DNA from: Saprospiraceae bacterium
Lineage (GTDB): Bacteria; Bacteroidota; Bacteroidia; Chitinophagales; Saprospiraceae
DNA: 64,000 bases
NCBI GenBank assembly: GCA_016714085.1
Contig: JADJNW010000003.1
Span: 620,001-684,000 of the forward strand
Direction: 5' to 3'
The notes under the pieces: generated by a model
The model's database searches: none
Told to the model about the DNA's origin: nothing
What the model saw: only the letters and a program-made list of their open reading frames with translations
Program-made: the position numbers and the translations under genes
Part shown: positions 1-9,746 of the stretch, in pieces
Layout of the letters: each line of letters opens with the position of its first letter
Numbering within the stretch: position 1 is the first letter of the stretch

Positions 1-314
1 TCATAGTTTTGAATGCTATCAATTTTTGTTTTTAAAGGTGGGAGGAAGCCCGTTTCATTTTCTCGCGCAACCTGTTGTACCGTAGCTTGATAATCCTCTG
101 GATAAGGGTTTTGTAATTCCAATGCGACCAATGTTCCTCCCACATTTTTGTGAATGATTTCCGCTATTGCTTTGGTATTATTTGTTCGGGACAAATACAC
201 AATTAGTACCTTGTCTGTATCTACACTAGCTTCCACATTAGCATTACTATCCTTCACCTGGGAGGAAGAACAAGCTGAAATCAACAGAAAAGATACCAAC
301 AGCAGATGCATCAT
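1..314 (-). CDS. flavodoxin-family lipoprotein (3' part cut by window edge)
   Basis: Reading frame open from an ATG at 314 to the window edge, about 104 codons visible. The N-terminus is a lipoprotein signal (hydrophobic LLLVSFLLISAC, lipobox ISAC at residues 12-15) so the protein is probably membrane-anchored outside the cytoplasm. After a short linker comes the flavodoxin start: strand VLIVYLSRT followed by the FMN phosphate loop region SRTNNTKAIAEII, then a segment LELQNPYPEDYQ that is typical of the long 'flavodoxin' proteins found in Bacteroidota and Firmicutes. FMN binding and electron transfer are inferred from family membership. The rest lies outside the window, so total length and catalytic partners are unknown. 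Confidence 0.8.
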   Translation of the reverse strand, partial: MMHLLLVSFLLISACSSSQVKDSNANVEASVDTDKVLIVYLSRTNNTKAIAEIIHKNVGGTLVALELQNPYPEDYQATVQQVARENETGFLPPLKTKIDSIQNY

Positions 315-347
315 AGAATAGTTATTTTCATTAATTTTTATTTAAGT

Positions 348-800
348 CTAATGTTTAATCTCATGGGTGTCCCGCACACTGCTAAAGGTCAGGGCTAACA
401 ATTTCCAATCCTTTTTTTGTTTTTTATAAACTTCGGTCACCGTAAATTCAGTTACTACGTCACTGCCCCGAACCTCCGCCGTCAGCGTGATACGATTCCA
501 AACGATAGCGGTTTTATCCACAATTTCCACCGCCGTATCCTTTACATCCGCTTTTTTGTACCAAATGCTCCCGCTTTTTATAATTTCAAGTTACTCATCC
601 TTTTTCCAGGTTGCGCTCATATGAACAAATTTTGACTCGTCGTGGAAGAGTGGCTCTAGCTTGTCCACGTTTTTATCTGCCATCCATTGCCATTTTTCTT
701 TGGATAAATTGATGAGTTCTTGCTCTGTTTTAGAATTTTGTGCGAAGGACCATTGCGCACTTATGATTACTAAAAATAGTCCGAGAATTGGTGCTTTCAT
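348..800 (-). pseudogene. NTF2-like / DUF4440 secreted protein with one in-frame stop
   Basis: A single reading frame of 150 codons plus stop begins with a signal peptide (MKAPILGLFLVIISAQWSFAQ) and continues as a nuclear transport factor 2-like fold: LSKEKWQWMADKNVDKLEPLF, FVHMSATW, then IWYKKADVKDTAVEIVDKTA and a final strand-rich part ending DWKLLALTFSSVR. One TAA at 591-593 interrupts the frame after WKKDE; both sides are in the same frame, so no indel is needed. The family contains small periplasmic proteins and ketosteroid-isomerase-like enzymes; no substrate can be named. A nonsense mutation, a sequencing substitution, or a recent pseudogene are all possible. A second, worse decayed copy lies just downstream at 850-1250. 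Confidence 0.7.
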
Positions 801-849
801 ACCGTCATTTATTTTACAGGTTTAAAAAACATGGTTTAGAATGTAGTTA

Positions 850-1250
850 TTAGTTGTTTTTACTGCCCTGGCTAGCCTTGAGAAAGAGAGGGCCCATTCC
901 ATTTACCGTTTTTTTGATACCTAGTCACCAAAGGGTTGACGATTCTTTCCGCCGACTACGGCTTCAAGTCAATGTCTTCAACAGAATGGCAGTGTTGCCA
1001 ATTACTTTACAGACGGAATGGAGTTAGCTGTCTTGTCCAGATCTTCCGGTTTTAATTACCTCTTTTCCCGGCTCTTATCCCAGCTTCCGCCCATGTGCAC
1101 AAACATAGATTTTTCATGGAAGAGGGTAGCCAGGGTAGCCACATTCTTATCTGCCATCCATTGCCACTTTTCTTTGGAGAGATTGATGATTTCCTGTTCT
1201 ACGTCTTTATTACTCGTCGTAGCAGCGCTTACGTTTTTGAGGTGAGCAGA
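850..1250 (-). pseudogene. degraded second copy of the NTF2-like gene
   Basis: The minus strand between about 1235 and 1060 reads EQEIINLSKEKWQWMADKNV, then ATLATLFHEKSMFVHMGGSWDKS, clearly the same family as the copy at 348-800. The frame then breaks. Further on, fragments LEAVVGGK, then YQKNGKWN, then LSFSRLARAV correspond to the second half of the same fold but lie in different frames. At least three frameshifts or stops are needed, so this is a genuine relic and not a single sequencing error. No signal peptide is preserved. Confidence 0.65.
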
Positions 1251-1469
1251 CCCCTCACTACGAAGAAAAATAGTCCGAAATTTAATAATTCAGGTTTTTA
1301 AAACACATGGGTAATGTAAAAGTTACAACTCCTTTCAGGTTCAAATGTGAGCTCCTAGGAGACTTTTTTTGAGGTAGTTTCCCAGTGTGGCTTTCGGTCT
1401 TAAGGTTGGTTTACCATGGTTGGTGGGGGGGTTCTGTCAGGTGCTAGCAACGCCGTAAGGGCTTTGAGC

Positions 1470-1934
1470 CGCTTATCCTGAATTGTTGAAATTTGTGAAT
1501 TCAAACATTGCGGCCTTCACGCAGGTAAGCCCAGTTGTGCCGCCCTTTGTATTGAGCAAGAAAGCCAAGGGTTTGCCGGTTTGTCAACAGAACGGGGTGT
1601 ACCTCCACTGCCACCTTGGTAGGCTGCATCGGCAGTAATGGTTATATAGCCTTGCTCTGCCAAACGTTGTGACCGGCTACTGTCTTTTACGCGTTGGGAT
1701 GCGCTAAACATTGCCGGATTTTTGGGCACGTTATAATTAGGTGGTGTATAAACGTTTGCAGCTATTGTAAATCTTTACCTTATACTACGGATGAATGTTC
1801 ACCTTACCTTTTACATTTTCGGTAATTGCTCCCTCATAGACCAAAGTGTAAGGATTTTGTTGATTTGTCTTTTGAGCACTTGCAATATTTATAACTGTTG
1901 ACATTACTAATGCCATTGATGTTATTTTTTTCAT
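1470..1934 (-). pseudogene. secreted alpha/beta-hydrolase (dienelactone-hydrolase-like) remnant
   Basis: From an ATG at 1934 the minus strand reads a signal peptide (MKKITSMALVMSTVINIASAQ), then NPYTLVYEGAITENVKGKVNI, a stop, and after a one-base shift FTIAANVYTPPNYNVPKNPAM. This continues SQRVKDSSRSQRLAEQGYIT, then ITADAAYQGGSGGTP, which is the start of a small alpha/beta hydrolase of the kind with xylan-esterase or dienelactone-hydrolase annotation. After PANP the sequence turns into unrelated residues, so the catalytic nucleophile region is missing. The gene is truncated and frameshifted. The stretch 1260-1470 shows nothing I recognise apart from the fragment LKALTALLAP on the minus strand. 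Confidence 0.55.
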
Positions 1935-2100
1935 CTTTTTAAGATTAAAAGTTAGTCTTCAATTTTTGAGTAACCAGCTATTTTACCCTATCCGAATCAC
2001 AAGGGCTGAAGAAAATGCTAACCCTTTAGTCTAACTTTCAAATACTTAAATTTTAAAAGAACTTGAGTACATATATTTTACCAATAAATAAAACATTACA

Positions 2101-4355
2101 TCAGCCCTTATCTTCAAATTCATTCATATAAGGCTGATTATAAAATCGTTTGCCCGTATTTTTATACAATGCATTTGCAACCGCTCCAAAAATCGGCGGA
2201 AAAGGGGGTTCGCCCAAGCCAGTAGGGTCTATATCATTTTCTACAAAATGAACTTCGATCTTTTTCGGCGCTTCATTCATCCGAATCATTCGGTAACGGT
2301 GGAAGTTATTTTGTTCCGCAGCCCCTTCTTTAAGGGTCAATTGACCGTACAATGCATTCCCGATACCATCCACTACTGCACCCTGCACCATATTCACCGC
2401 CGCGTCGGGGTTAATTACAATACCACAATCCATCGCACTGAAAACCCGCTCGACATAAGGTTGGTCATCTCTTTTGACCATATCCACGACATGGGCAGCA
2501 TAAGAATTGTGACAGAAATAAGCCGCGACGCCACGACTATATTTGTTATTTTCCGAATTATTCCAGCCCGATTTTTCTTTAACCAAATTCAATACGCCTG
2601 CGTAGCGATCCGGGTTATAATCATTGTTCTTACCTACTGGATTTTCTTTGGCTCGTTTTAACAATTCGAGTCGAAATTCGATGGGGTCCTTGTCCATTGC
2701 TTCTGCCAATTCATCCAAAAACGATTGCTCCGCAGCAGCATTGAAATTGGAGCGCGGCGCTCTGAACGCGCCAATGGTAATATTGGATGGTATCTCCCAA
2801 CCTTCCGCCAGATAGTTATCAACTGCACCCGCCGGAAACCGATTGGCATGAATGGCGTGCTCTGGAATGCCGCCGCCTTTTACATGAAATGCAATTAAAT
2901 TTTTATTCGCATCCAATGCTGCGCGATATGTAGCGGTGTACATGGGGCGATAAATGCCGTACGTCATATCATCTTCCCGGCTATATACGAGTTTGACCGG
3001 CGCTTTTACCTTTTTAGAAATAAGCGCTGCCTCATAGAGATAATGCCCATACGCTCTGAGCCCAAAGCCGCCACCCATGCGGGTCATTTGGATTTCAATC
3101 TTGTCGGCGGGCAGATTTAACAGTTTTGAAAGCGTCGGTTCTGACCAGCCCGGTGCTTGCAGTGGTCCAGCCACTAAGGCTTTTTCATCGGTCACGTGGG
3201 CAAAGAAATTCATCGGTTCCATACAATTATGCGCCAAAAACGGGGCATTGTAGGTACGTTCTATAATTTGCGCTGCATTTTTGAATGCTGTTTCCGGGTC
3301 GCCATCTTTTCGTAATTCCCGAGCTGGTTTCTTTGAGTATTCTTCCATTTTTGCTAATTGCGTAGGGGTACTTTCCAGTTCCCCTGGAACCATCACCTCT
3401 CTTTTTCCACCCCTGCCTCCCATAGTATCTTTGGTATCGCGACAGGCTCCCATTGTACGATTAATTTTTTGCGGGCATTCATTACTTCCCAGGTAGTATT
3501 GCCCACCACTATTAGCAAATCATTGAATGTGCGGGTATCAAAACCTGCCTGTTCAAAACCATCCTCATATAATTTTAGGCTAAAAACATCTTTGATGCCT
3601 GGCATTTTCAAGGTTTGAGCGGCATCAAAAGATTTAAGTTTCATGCCGAAGGCAGGCGGATGTTGGATCATGGCAATCAGCATTCCTTCGTGCGTATAAT
3701 CCAATCCAAAAATCGGTTTCCCGGTTACGATATTTAATCCCTCTACATTTTTCTGGGAATGTCGTACTACCTTAAAATCTTTTACTTCCTTTAACTTCAC
3801 TTCTTTTGGTATGGGAATACCCGAAGCTTTTGAAGCAAAGTCGCCATACGTTCCTGATTTACCGCTTTTTTCATGATAAAGCATTCCTGCCTTGGTGGTA
3901 ATTTCTTCCATCGGTACACTCCAGGTTTGGGCGGCGGCTTCCATCAGCATCTGGCGGGCTGCTGCTCCTGCTTCGCGGAGCGGTTTCCAATACATCCGCA
4001 CGGAATTGCTTCCGCCGGTAAATTGCGGTCCTAATTTCACATTGTCGTGCGGACCCATCTCTACCACCACTTTTTGCCAATCCACGTCCAGCTCTTCCGC
4101 TACAATCATTGGGAGCGAGGTCATCACATTTTGTCCAAATTCTGGGTTAGGGTTGAGGATTTTTATGATATTATCCGGCGTTATTTTGATATAGCCCGTT
4201 AACTCATTCCATGCTTCGGGAAGATTAAGTTCATTGGTTGAATCGGCAAGTTTGAATGCTGATAACCAGCTAAAACTTATCATCAGACCGCCACCGGATA
4301 GCATAGATGATTTTAAAAAGGAACGACGACTATAATTCGTTTTGATCTTTTCCAT
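2101..4355 (-). CDS. molybdopterin-dependent hydroxylase large subunit (IorB/CoxL-like), one frameshift
   Basis: Large subunit of a xanthine-oxidase-family enzyme resembling isoquinoline 1-oxidoreductase beta subunit; binds the molybdenum cofactor and hydroxylates an aromatic heterocycle or oxidises an aldehyde. A twin-arginine signal (SRRSFLK, residues 9-15) suggests export of a folded enzyme. The C-terminal part carries GLGEPPFPPI, matching the conserved active-site glutamate motif of the family. The reading frame breaks near 3440-3450: the first frame runs to QWEPV then goes out of phase, the second picks up DTKDTMGGRGGKRE. Restoring one missing base gives 751 residues, the normal family length. 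Downstream neighbour on the same strand is the matching 2Fe-2S subunit gene, which lies upstream in transcription order. Substrate unknown. Confidence 0.85.
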
Positions 4356-4406
4356 TTTTTAATGCTTTAAATTTTTAAGAATGGAGTTACCAACCCCTCT
4401 TTAATG

Positions 4407-4859
4407 CTACTTTGTCACAGATTTGATGGCATCCCTTATTCGCAAATAAGTGCCGCATCTGCAAATATTACCACTCATTGTTGCCTCTATTTGCGCATCC
4501 GTATGATTGGGATTGTTGTGCAGCAACGCTGCCGCAGTCATAATCTGACCCGTCTGACAATAACCACACTGTGCCACATCGTGCTCCAGCCAAGCTTTTT
4601 GAACCGGATGATCTCCATTTTCGGAAAGACCCTCGATGGTTGTAATCTCTATGTTTCCAATGGTTGAAACTGGCAGTTGGCAAGATCGAACTGCATTTCC
4701 ATTTAGGTGAATAGTGCATGCGCCGCACATGGCAACCCCGCAACCATACTTTGTACCGGGCATATTAAGATGTTCTCTTAAAACCCAAAGCACGGGAGTT
4801 GTTGGATCAACATCCACCCGTTTAGTCTCTCCGTTAATTTTTAGATTATAAATAGCCAT
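4407..4859 (-). CDS. 2Fe-2S small subunit of molybdenum hydroxylase (IorA-like)
   Basis: 150 residues, the full usual length of the small iron-sulfur subunit of aldehyde/isoquinoline oxidoreductases. It shows both [2Fe-2S] sites: a plant-ferredoxin type set in YGCGVAMCGACTIHLNG (cysteines near 39-62) and the alpha-helical site in CGYCQTGQIM ... ICRCGTY (about residues 98-136). It passes electrons from the molybdenum centre of the adjacent large subunit to an acceptor, often a membrane cytochrome in IorAB-type enzymes, which is not visible here. The large subunit gene follows 51 bp downstream, so the pair is transcribed together. No FAD subunit or XdhC-type maturation gene is nearby, in line with the two-subunit Ior layout. 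Confidence 0.92.
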   Translation of the reverse strand: MAIYNLKINGETKRVDVDPTTPVLWVLREHLNMPGTKYGCGVAMCGACTIHLNGNAVRSCQLPVSTIGNIEITTIEGLSENGDHPVQKAWLEHDVAQCGYCQTGQIMTAAALLHNNPNHTDAQIEATMSGNICRCGTYLRIRDAIKSVTK

Positions 4860-4904
4860 AGCATCGAATTCTTTTTATTTACAATTATGCGATTTAGTCA
4901 GGAA

Positions 4905-5030
4905 TCATTTTCCAAGTGCTTTCACTATTGCTGGGGTAATAACTCCAGGTATTTTATTACCCATCCAATTGCGGATCGGACACAAAACTGCTAAAAAGAA
5001 AAATTCCAAGCGTTATTACTTATTTCTATC
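4905..5030 (-). other. short unexplained open fragment between genes
   Basis: Between the 2Fe-2S subunit and the aldo/keto reductase the minus strand contains a short open stretch ending at 4905, reading CPIRNWMGNKIPGVITP and IVKALGK before a stop. It looks like the C-terminal tail of a larger protein whose body has been deleted, but I cannot name the family. Upstream it is closed by a stop after about 35 codons, so it is not a gene on its own. Confidence 0.25.
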
Positions 5031-5047
5031 GCCATTATTGCCATAAG

Positions 5048-5899
5048 TTAAGCCACCAGTTTCCTCTCTCCCAACCATTTCACCATTGCAGGATCACGGT
5101 GATCAAAGAAACTACTCTCCTTTTTGTCCAATGTTTTAATGGCTTCCATATCTTCGGCACTTAGCTCAAAGCCGAGGCTATTGAAATTTTCTTCTATACG
5201 TTCTTTACGAACTGATTTAGGAATGGCTACGACACCTCTTTGCGTAAGCCAACGCAGCACAACCTGGGCAATGGTTTTGTCATATTTATTGCCAATTGAA
5301 GCAAGCAGTTCATTCTGAAAGATGTTGTTTTTGCCTTCTGCAAATGGTCCCCAAGACTCTATCTGTACCTTATTTTCCTTTAAGAATTGCTGTGTTTCTA
5401 TTTGCTGGTGGAATGGATGCGTTTCAATCTGATTGACTGCGGGAACAACTTCATTGTGAACAATTAAGTCAATAAGCCTGTCAGGGTGAAAATTACTTAC
5501 GCCAATGGCTCTAACGCTTCCTTCTTTGTACAAGTCTTGCATGGCTCGCCATTCTCCATACACATCACCAAATGGTTGATGCATCAGATACAAATCCAGG
5601 TAGTCTAATTGCAATCGTTTCAAGGAATTTTCAAAGGCTCTCTTTGTGCCTTCGTAACCGTTTGACTGTATCCAAAGCTTGGTGGTAATGAACAATTCTT
5701 CTCTTGGGATGCCGCTTTCTTTAATGGCTCTTCCTACTGCCTCTTCGTTTCCATAAGAAGCAGCCGTATCAATCAAACGATAGCCGGTATTGATAGCATC
5801 CAAAACACTTCTTTCACATTCTGCCAGGTCTGTCACTTGGAAAACCCCAAATCCTAAGTTAGGCATTTCTACTCCATTATTTAATATAACCTGTTGCAT
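5048..5899 (-). CDS. aldo/keto reductase (2,5-diketogluconate reductase type)
   Basis: 283 residues, standard length for a monomeric (beta/alpha)8 NADPH-dependent aldo/keto reductase that reduces aldehydes or ketones to alcohols. The catalytic tetrad is visible: Asp44 (LIDTAASYGNE), Tyr49, Lys74 (ITTKLW) and His107 (LYLMHQPF). IGVSNFHPDRL and the cofactor-binding segment VVAIPKSVRKERIEEN near residue 230 are typical. It sits in a minus-strand run between the molybdenum hydroxylase genes and a carboxylesterase, so it may reduce a carbonyl produced in the same pathway; that is inference. Two relics of another aldo/keto reductase lie at 9682-9728 and 10837-10996. Confidence 0.92.
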   Translation of the reverse strand: MQQVILNNGVEMPNLGFGVFQVTDLAECERSVLDAINTGYRLIDTAASYGNEEAVGRAIKESGIPREELFITTKLWIQSNGYEGTKRAFENSLKRLQLDYLDLYLMHQPFGDVYGEWRAMQDLYKEGSVRAIGVSNFHPDRLIDLIVHNEVVPAVNQIETHPFHQQIETQQFLKENKVQIESWGPFAEGKNNIFQNELLASIGNKYDKTIAQVVLRWLTQRGVVAIPKSVRKERIEENFNSLGFELSAEDMEAIKTLDKKESSFFDHRDPAMVKWLGERKLVA

Positions 5900-5932
5900 T
5901 GTTCATTTTTTTACTGTATAAAGTTCTTACCT

Positions 5933-7561
5933 TTAAATACCTCGTGATTGCAGACGATCCCGCTGCTTAAATGCCTTTTCAATCACATTAAATCTTGCTT
6001 TTCGGGGATCGGGCTTGCTGACTACTTTCCCTTCTAATTCAACATCGAGGATCTCTTCTTTTGTAGTATCATAGAGCTGCCAAACTGGAAGCCCTTTACC
6101 ATTCGGATTACCTGTTTTGGCAAAATTTGTCCAATAGGTGTTCATAATCCTTGCTAATTCTTTCTCTTCAGGTGTTGGCTCAACAGGCGCTCCCCATCGG
6201 GCATTGAGGGTGTTGAATACAAACGATACTTCAGATCCATGACCGGCACCATATCGCGCACGCTCCCGCATTGGGGCAGAGACGTAACCGAATTGATACA
6301 TGTAAGTTGGTGCACGTTTGGCTACAAAAGCGCTTGCAGTCATCCGTGCTGGTTCACCCCATACCCAGTCGGTGTTAAACTTAGTGATTACTTCAGCGAA
6401 TTCTTTATTACCCTCAGGATCGAAGGCAGCTTTAGCCTCCGCTTCCAGTTCACCAAAAAGTGAAAATAGTGCTTCCTTTGAACTGGCGTTACTAACAAAA
6501 GCTCCGCCTATTTCTGCACTGCAATTGCCAATAATGAGTGGAACTCGTGCCTGCCTGCCCGCCTTGTATGCGCTCTCTGCGGTTTCTACCACCAGTTTAC
6601 CATCGAGGATTGGGCCTGAGTAGATTCGAAGACCAGCACTATCACTTTCCTGACCTCCATCTACAATTTCCTCCACGCTCAGGGAGCGGAGTTTAGCCAA
6701 TCCGGCTGCGTCCGTGCTTTCTATTTTATGTTTGCGGGCAAAGTTTATTCCTATTGTCTCTGCCGAAACGGCGTATAAGGGATCGGCATTTTCTTTATTA
6801 ATCGGTCTGCCTGTAAGCACACCATCTCTGCCACCACCAGATTCACTGATTGCTTTATGGAAAAGTCCTTTTGCAGCTGGTATGGTTAAAAGTGAATGTA
6901 CCGAGACGCCACCGGCAGAAAAACCAAAAATCGTTACGTTATTCGGATCACCTCCAAAGGCGGCAATGTTTTCCTGTATCCACTTCAGCGCGGCTATCTG
7001 ATCCATATAGGCGTAGCTGCCTTTCGGTTCTTCCGGATGTTCTTTGCTCAATGCGGGAAAGGCAAAATGACCGAGGCGTCCAAGTCTATAATTGATAGTG
7101 ATCAAGATGACGCCTTGCTTGGCAAATGCATCACCTGCCGAGCCGGGGCCAGAGCCGCTACCCCCTGTGAAACCGCCTCCGTGAATCCAAACCATCACTG
7201 GCAATTTGGATTTTTTCGTAGCGGTAGCCGGTGCCCAAACATTCAGAAAAAGACAATCTTCGGATTGGATTGCTGTCGAACCTGGCCAAGCTCGCTGAGG
7301 GCAATCCGCACAAGTCTTGGTAGCATCACGGACTTCCTTCCATGGTTTTACCGATTGGGGCGGGCGCCAGCGAAATTCGCCAACTGGTGGAGCAGCATAA
7401 GGAATGCCTTTGAAACTGGAGACATCGCCTTCCGTCACGCCGCGCAAAATTCCAGCAGTAGTACGAACCGTCGGCGCTTCAGCATTTTTAAGGGCTGTTT
7501 GCTGAGCGTGCAATGTGCAACTAAGGATGATGATGGCGAATCCTATCAGTATTTTTTTCAT
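5933..7561 (-). CDS. secreted type B carboxylesterase
   Basis: 542 residues with a signal peptide (MKKILIGFAIIILSCTLHAQ). Carboxylesterase/lipase (COesterase) fold: GIPYAAPPVGEFRW near residue 52, EDCLFLNVW near 101, oxyanion loop HGGGF at 127-131, nucleophile elbow FGFSAGG with Ser215 (the family more often has GESAGG), acid region near SAEIGG, and GAGHGSEVSFVF near residue 445 with the catalytic histidine. It hydrolyses carboxylic esters in the periplasm or outside the cell; substrate unknown. It lies 33 bp from the aldo/keto reductase gene and 41 bp from the alpha/beta hydrolase on the same strand, so the three are probably one transcript. Confidence 0.92.
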   Translation of the reverse strand: MKKILIGFAIIILSCTLHAQQTALKNAEAPTVRTTAGILRGVTEGDVSSFKGIPYAAPPVGEFRWRPPQSVKPWKEVRDATKTCADCPQRAWPGSTAIQSEDCLFLNVWAPATATKKSKLPVMVWIHGGGFTGGSGSGPGSAGDAFAKQGVILITINYRLGRLGHFAFPALSKEHPEEPKGSYAYMDQIAALKWIQENIAAFGGDPNNVTIFGFSAGGVSVHSLLTIPAAKGLFHKAISESGGGRDGVLTGRPINKENADPLYAVSAETIGINFARKHKIESTDAAGLAKLRSLSVEEIVDGGQESDSAGLRIYSGPILDGKLVVETAESAYKAGRQARVPLIIGNCSAEIGGAFVSNASSKEALFSLFGELEAEAKAAFDPEGNKEFAEVITKFNTDWVWGEPARMTASAFVAKRAPTYMYQFGYVSAPMRERARYGAGHGSEVSFVFNTLNARWGAPVEPTPEEKELARIMNTYWTNFAKTGNPNGKGLPVWQLYDTTKEEILDVELEGKVVSKPDPRKARFNVIEKAFKQRDRLQSRGI

Positions 7562-7602
7562 TTATTTTAATTTTTTATATTTTATGATTGAGAAAAAACT
7601 TC

Positions 7603-8499
7603 TCAATTCAATTGCTTTTTAAGAAAGCTTATGACTTTATTTCTAAGCTCATCCGTATCGAACATCACTCCGAAATGCGGTGCATCTTTTACGATGATCA
7701 ATTCATTGGGAACACCTGCCACACTCAACCAGGCACTCAATAACCGGGATTGTTTTGTTGAAACCAGTTCATCTTTTTCACCATGAATAATTAAAAATGG
7801 AGGATCATTTTTATCTACATATGTGACCGGGCTGGCAGCTTTGGCTAAATCAGGACGCGCAAGCGGAGTTGCACCAATTAAAAGGCTTTCTGGTGACTTT
7901 TCATCATCCGCTCCTGGAAATAAAATCAATTCTGCCGGACCGTAAAAATCAACAACCGCTTTAAAGCTGAAGGATTTATTGGTGTTAGGCATAAAAAACT
8001 TTTCGACCTTATTATTTTTAGATAAGCCCACCAGGGATGCCAGATGCCCACCTGCCGAAAAGCCCATAAGAGCAAAGCGCTTTTTGTCAAAGCCATATTG
8101 ATCGGCATTGTCATACAAAAATGAAATGGCACGATTGCAATCTTGTATCTGGGCAGGGAAAACGGCTTGTGTGGCGAACCGATAATCAATAGAAGCCAGG
8201 GCAAAACCGCTGCTAACTATTTCTGCCACAGTTTTTTGCATATAACCCATATCAGCGTATTTATCATTGCTTAACCAGCCGCCACCATGTATAAAAATCA
8301 CTAACGGCAATTTCCCTTTTGCATTAGCCGGTAGATAAATATCCAGTAAGTGCTTTTGCAGGGTATCGTTATTGTAAGGCAGATTGCCGTGCAAAATAGT
8401 ACCCTGAGGAAAAATAGTCATCACACGATTAGTTTGAGAAAAAACGGAGGTCACAGTTATAAAAAGCAGAAAGAAAAGTGGATGGACTTTCTTTTTCAT
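7603..8499 (-). CDS. secreted alpha/beta hydrolase (BD-FAE/lipase-like esterase)
   Basis: 298 residues with an N-terminal signal (hydrophobic residues 7-20, ending FSQ). Alpha/beta hydrolase fold with oxyanion motif HGGGW at 71-75, nucleophile elbow GFSAGGH with Ser148, an aspartate in IHGEKDELV near residue 240 and a histidine in APHFGV near 276, i.e. a complete triad. Such proteins hydrolyse acyl or feruloyl esters. It is the first gene of the minus-strand run 8499 to 5048 and is divergent from the AraC regulator at 8743, with 243 bp between them that would hold both promoters. Confidence 0.9.
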   Translation of the reverse strand: MKKKVHPLFFLLFITVTSVFSQTNRVMTIFPQGTILHGNLPYNNDTLQKHLLDIYLPANAKGKLPLVIFIHGGGWLSNDKYADMGYMQKTVAEIVSSGFALASIDYRFATQAVFPAQIQDCNRAISFLYDNADQYGFDKKRFALMGFSAGGHLASLVGLSKNNKVEKFFMPNTNKSFSFKAVVDFYGPAELILFPGADDEKSPESLLIGATPLARPDLAKAASPVTYVDKNDPPFLIIHGEKDELVSTKQSRLLSAWLSVAGVPNELIIVKDAPHFGVMFDTDELRNKVISFLKKQLN

Positions 8500-8717
8500 G
8501 TGTAATTCTTTTTTCTTACCCTATAAAGGTCTTACCTTTTATTTGCTTGAATGTTATACAGATTACAGATTTACCTACCAATATTCCTGATTAGGGGATG
8601 CTTTTCAATTAAAAAATGTATAAAGCATTGAAATGCATGACTTACCTATTTTACAGTTTTACATACCATTTTTACGGGTTGTACTAAATAGATGAGATGT
8701 ATTCCTGAATATATCGT

Positions 8718-8725
8718 TATTTTTG
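8718..8725 (+). promoter_or_regulatory. possible -7 box for the AraC regulator
   Basis: TATTTTTG matches the Bacteroidota -7 consensus TAnnTTTG and lies 18 bp before the ATG of the AraC gene. I did not find a well spaced -33 TTG, so this is tentative. Confidence 0.35.
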
Positions 8726-8742
8726 ATGAAATATAATTTGGC

Positions 8743-9648
8743 ATGAGTGAAATAAAGGATTTAGTAATGGTTAATGATTATTGTGCCGGAATTAGTCTGT
8801 CCGCATTACATCCACTAGTCTCCGTGGTGGATATTTCAGAAGGGAACTGGTCGGGGAAGAAAAATGTGGAGGCGGTTCGCTATAACTTTTATGCCGTTTT
8901 CCTCAAACAGGGGGAGAGTTGCGTTTTAAAGTATGGCCGTCAGAATTACGATTATCAGGATGGGACACTAGTGTTTATTGCGCCTGGACAGGTTGTAAAC
9001 ATTGCACATATTCCCTCAAATTACAAACCAGCCGGTTATGCGTTGTTGTTTCATCCAGACCTGCTTCTGAGAACCAATTTGGGGAAAGTTATGGATAAGT
9101 ATTCTTTTTTCTCCTATGAGTTACACGAGGCCCTTCATATATCACAGCGTGAGCGGCAAATCGTGTTGGACTGCTTCAACATGATCCGTTACGAACTTTC
9201 ACACGGAATAGACAAGCACAGCAAAAGCCTTATCGTCTCTAATATTGAACTATTTCTGAACTATTGCGTCCGTTTTTACGACCGCCAGTTTATCACCCGT
9301 GATAATGTTCAGAAGGGAATTATAGAACGGTTTGAGGCTTTGCTGAATGGATATTTTCTATCAGATAAACCACAGACAACTGGTTTGCCTTCTGTAGCCT
9401 GGTGTGCCAGCGAATTGAATTTATCGCCTAACTATTTTGGTGATTTGATAAAAAAAGAAACAGGAAAAACAGCGCAGGAATACATACAATCCAAAGTGAT
9501 TGAGGTGGCGAAGGAACGAATATTTGACCAAAGCAAATCCATTAGCCAAGTAGCCTACGAATTGGGATTTAAGTACCCTCAGCATTTCACTCGTTTGTTT
9601 AAACAATGGGTTGGACAGTCACCGAATGAATTTCGGATGCTCAATTAA
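8743..9648 (+). CDS. AraC-family transcriptional regulator
   Basis: 301 residues. The N-terminal half (about 30-170) is a cupin-like sensor domain with GTLVFIAPGQVVNIAH and CVLKYGRQNYDYQDG, followed by a C-terminal pair of helix-turn-helix motifs: WCASELNLSPNYFGDLIKKE (about 226-245) and ISQVAYELGFKYPQHFTRLF (about 267-290), ending with the usual QSPNEFR. It is transcribed away from the esterase/reductase/hydroxylase genes, the common layout for a regulator of a divergent catabolic operon. Effector unknown. A TAnnTTTG-like box lies just upstream. Confidence 0.92.
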   Translation: MSEIKDLVMVNDYCAGISLSALHPLVSVVDISEGNWSGKKNVEAVRYNFYAVFLKQGESCVLKYGRQNYDYQDGTLVFIAPGQVVNIAHIPSNYKPAGYALLFHPDLLLRTNLGKVMDKYSFFSYELHEALHISQRERQIVLDCFNMIRYELSHGIDKHSKSLIVSNIELFLNYCVRFYDRQFITRDNVQKGIIERFEALLNGYFLSDKPQTTGLPSVAWCASELNLSPNYFGDLIKKETGKTAQEYIQSKVIEVAKERIFDQSKSISQVAYELGFKYPQHFTRLFKQWVGQSPNEFRMLN

Positions 9649-9681
9649 TAAGAAAGGAATACTGCTTATTTTCCCAAATAC

Positions 9682-9728
9682 GATCAGCGATCAATCATTT
9701 TTTGCGCACTTTCCGAATAGCATGCGTC
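9682..9728 (-). pseudogene. 3'-end relic of an aldo/keto reductase (repeat copy 1)
   Basis: On the minus strand this reads SAQKMIDR then stop, the end of an aldo/keto reductase of the type ending GARYPE..QKMIDR. The same roughly 47-bp block recurs at 10837-10883 in the same orientation with a few substitutions. The two copies flank the amidohydrolase gene as direct repeats. Confidence 0.5.
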
Positions 9729-9746
9729 TTAGCACTAAATTTCAAC

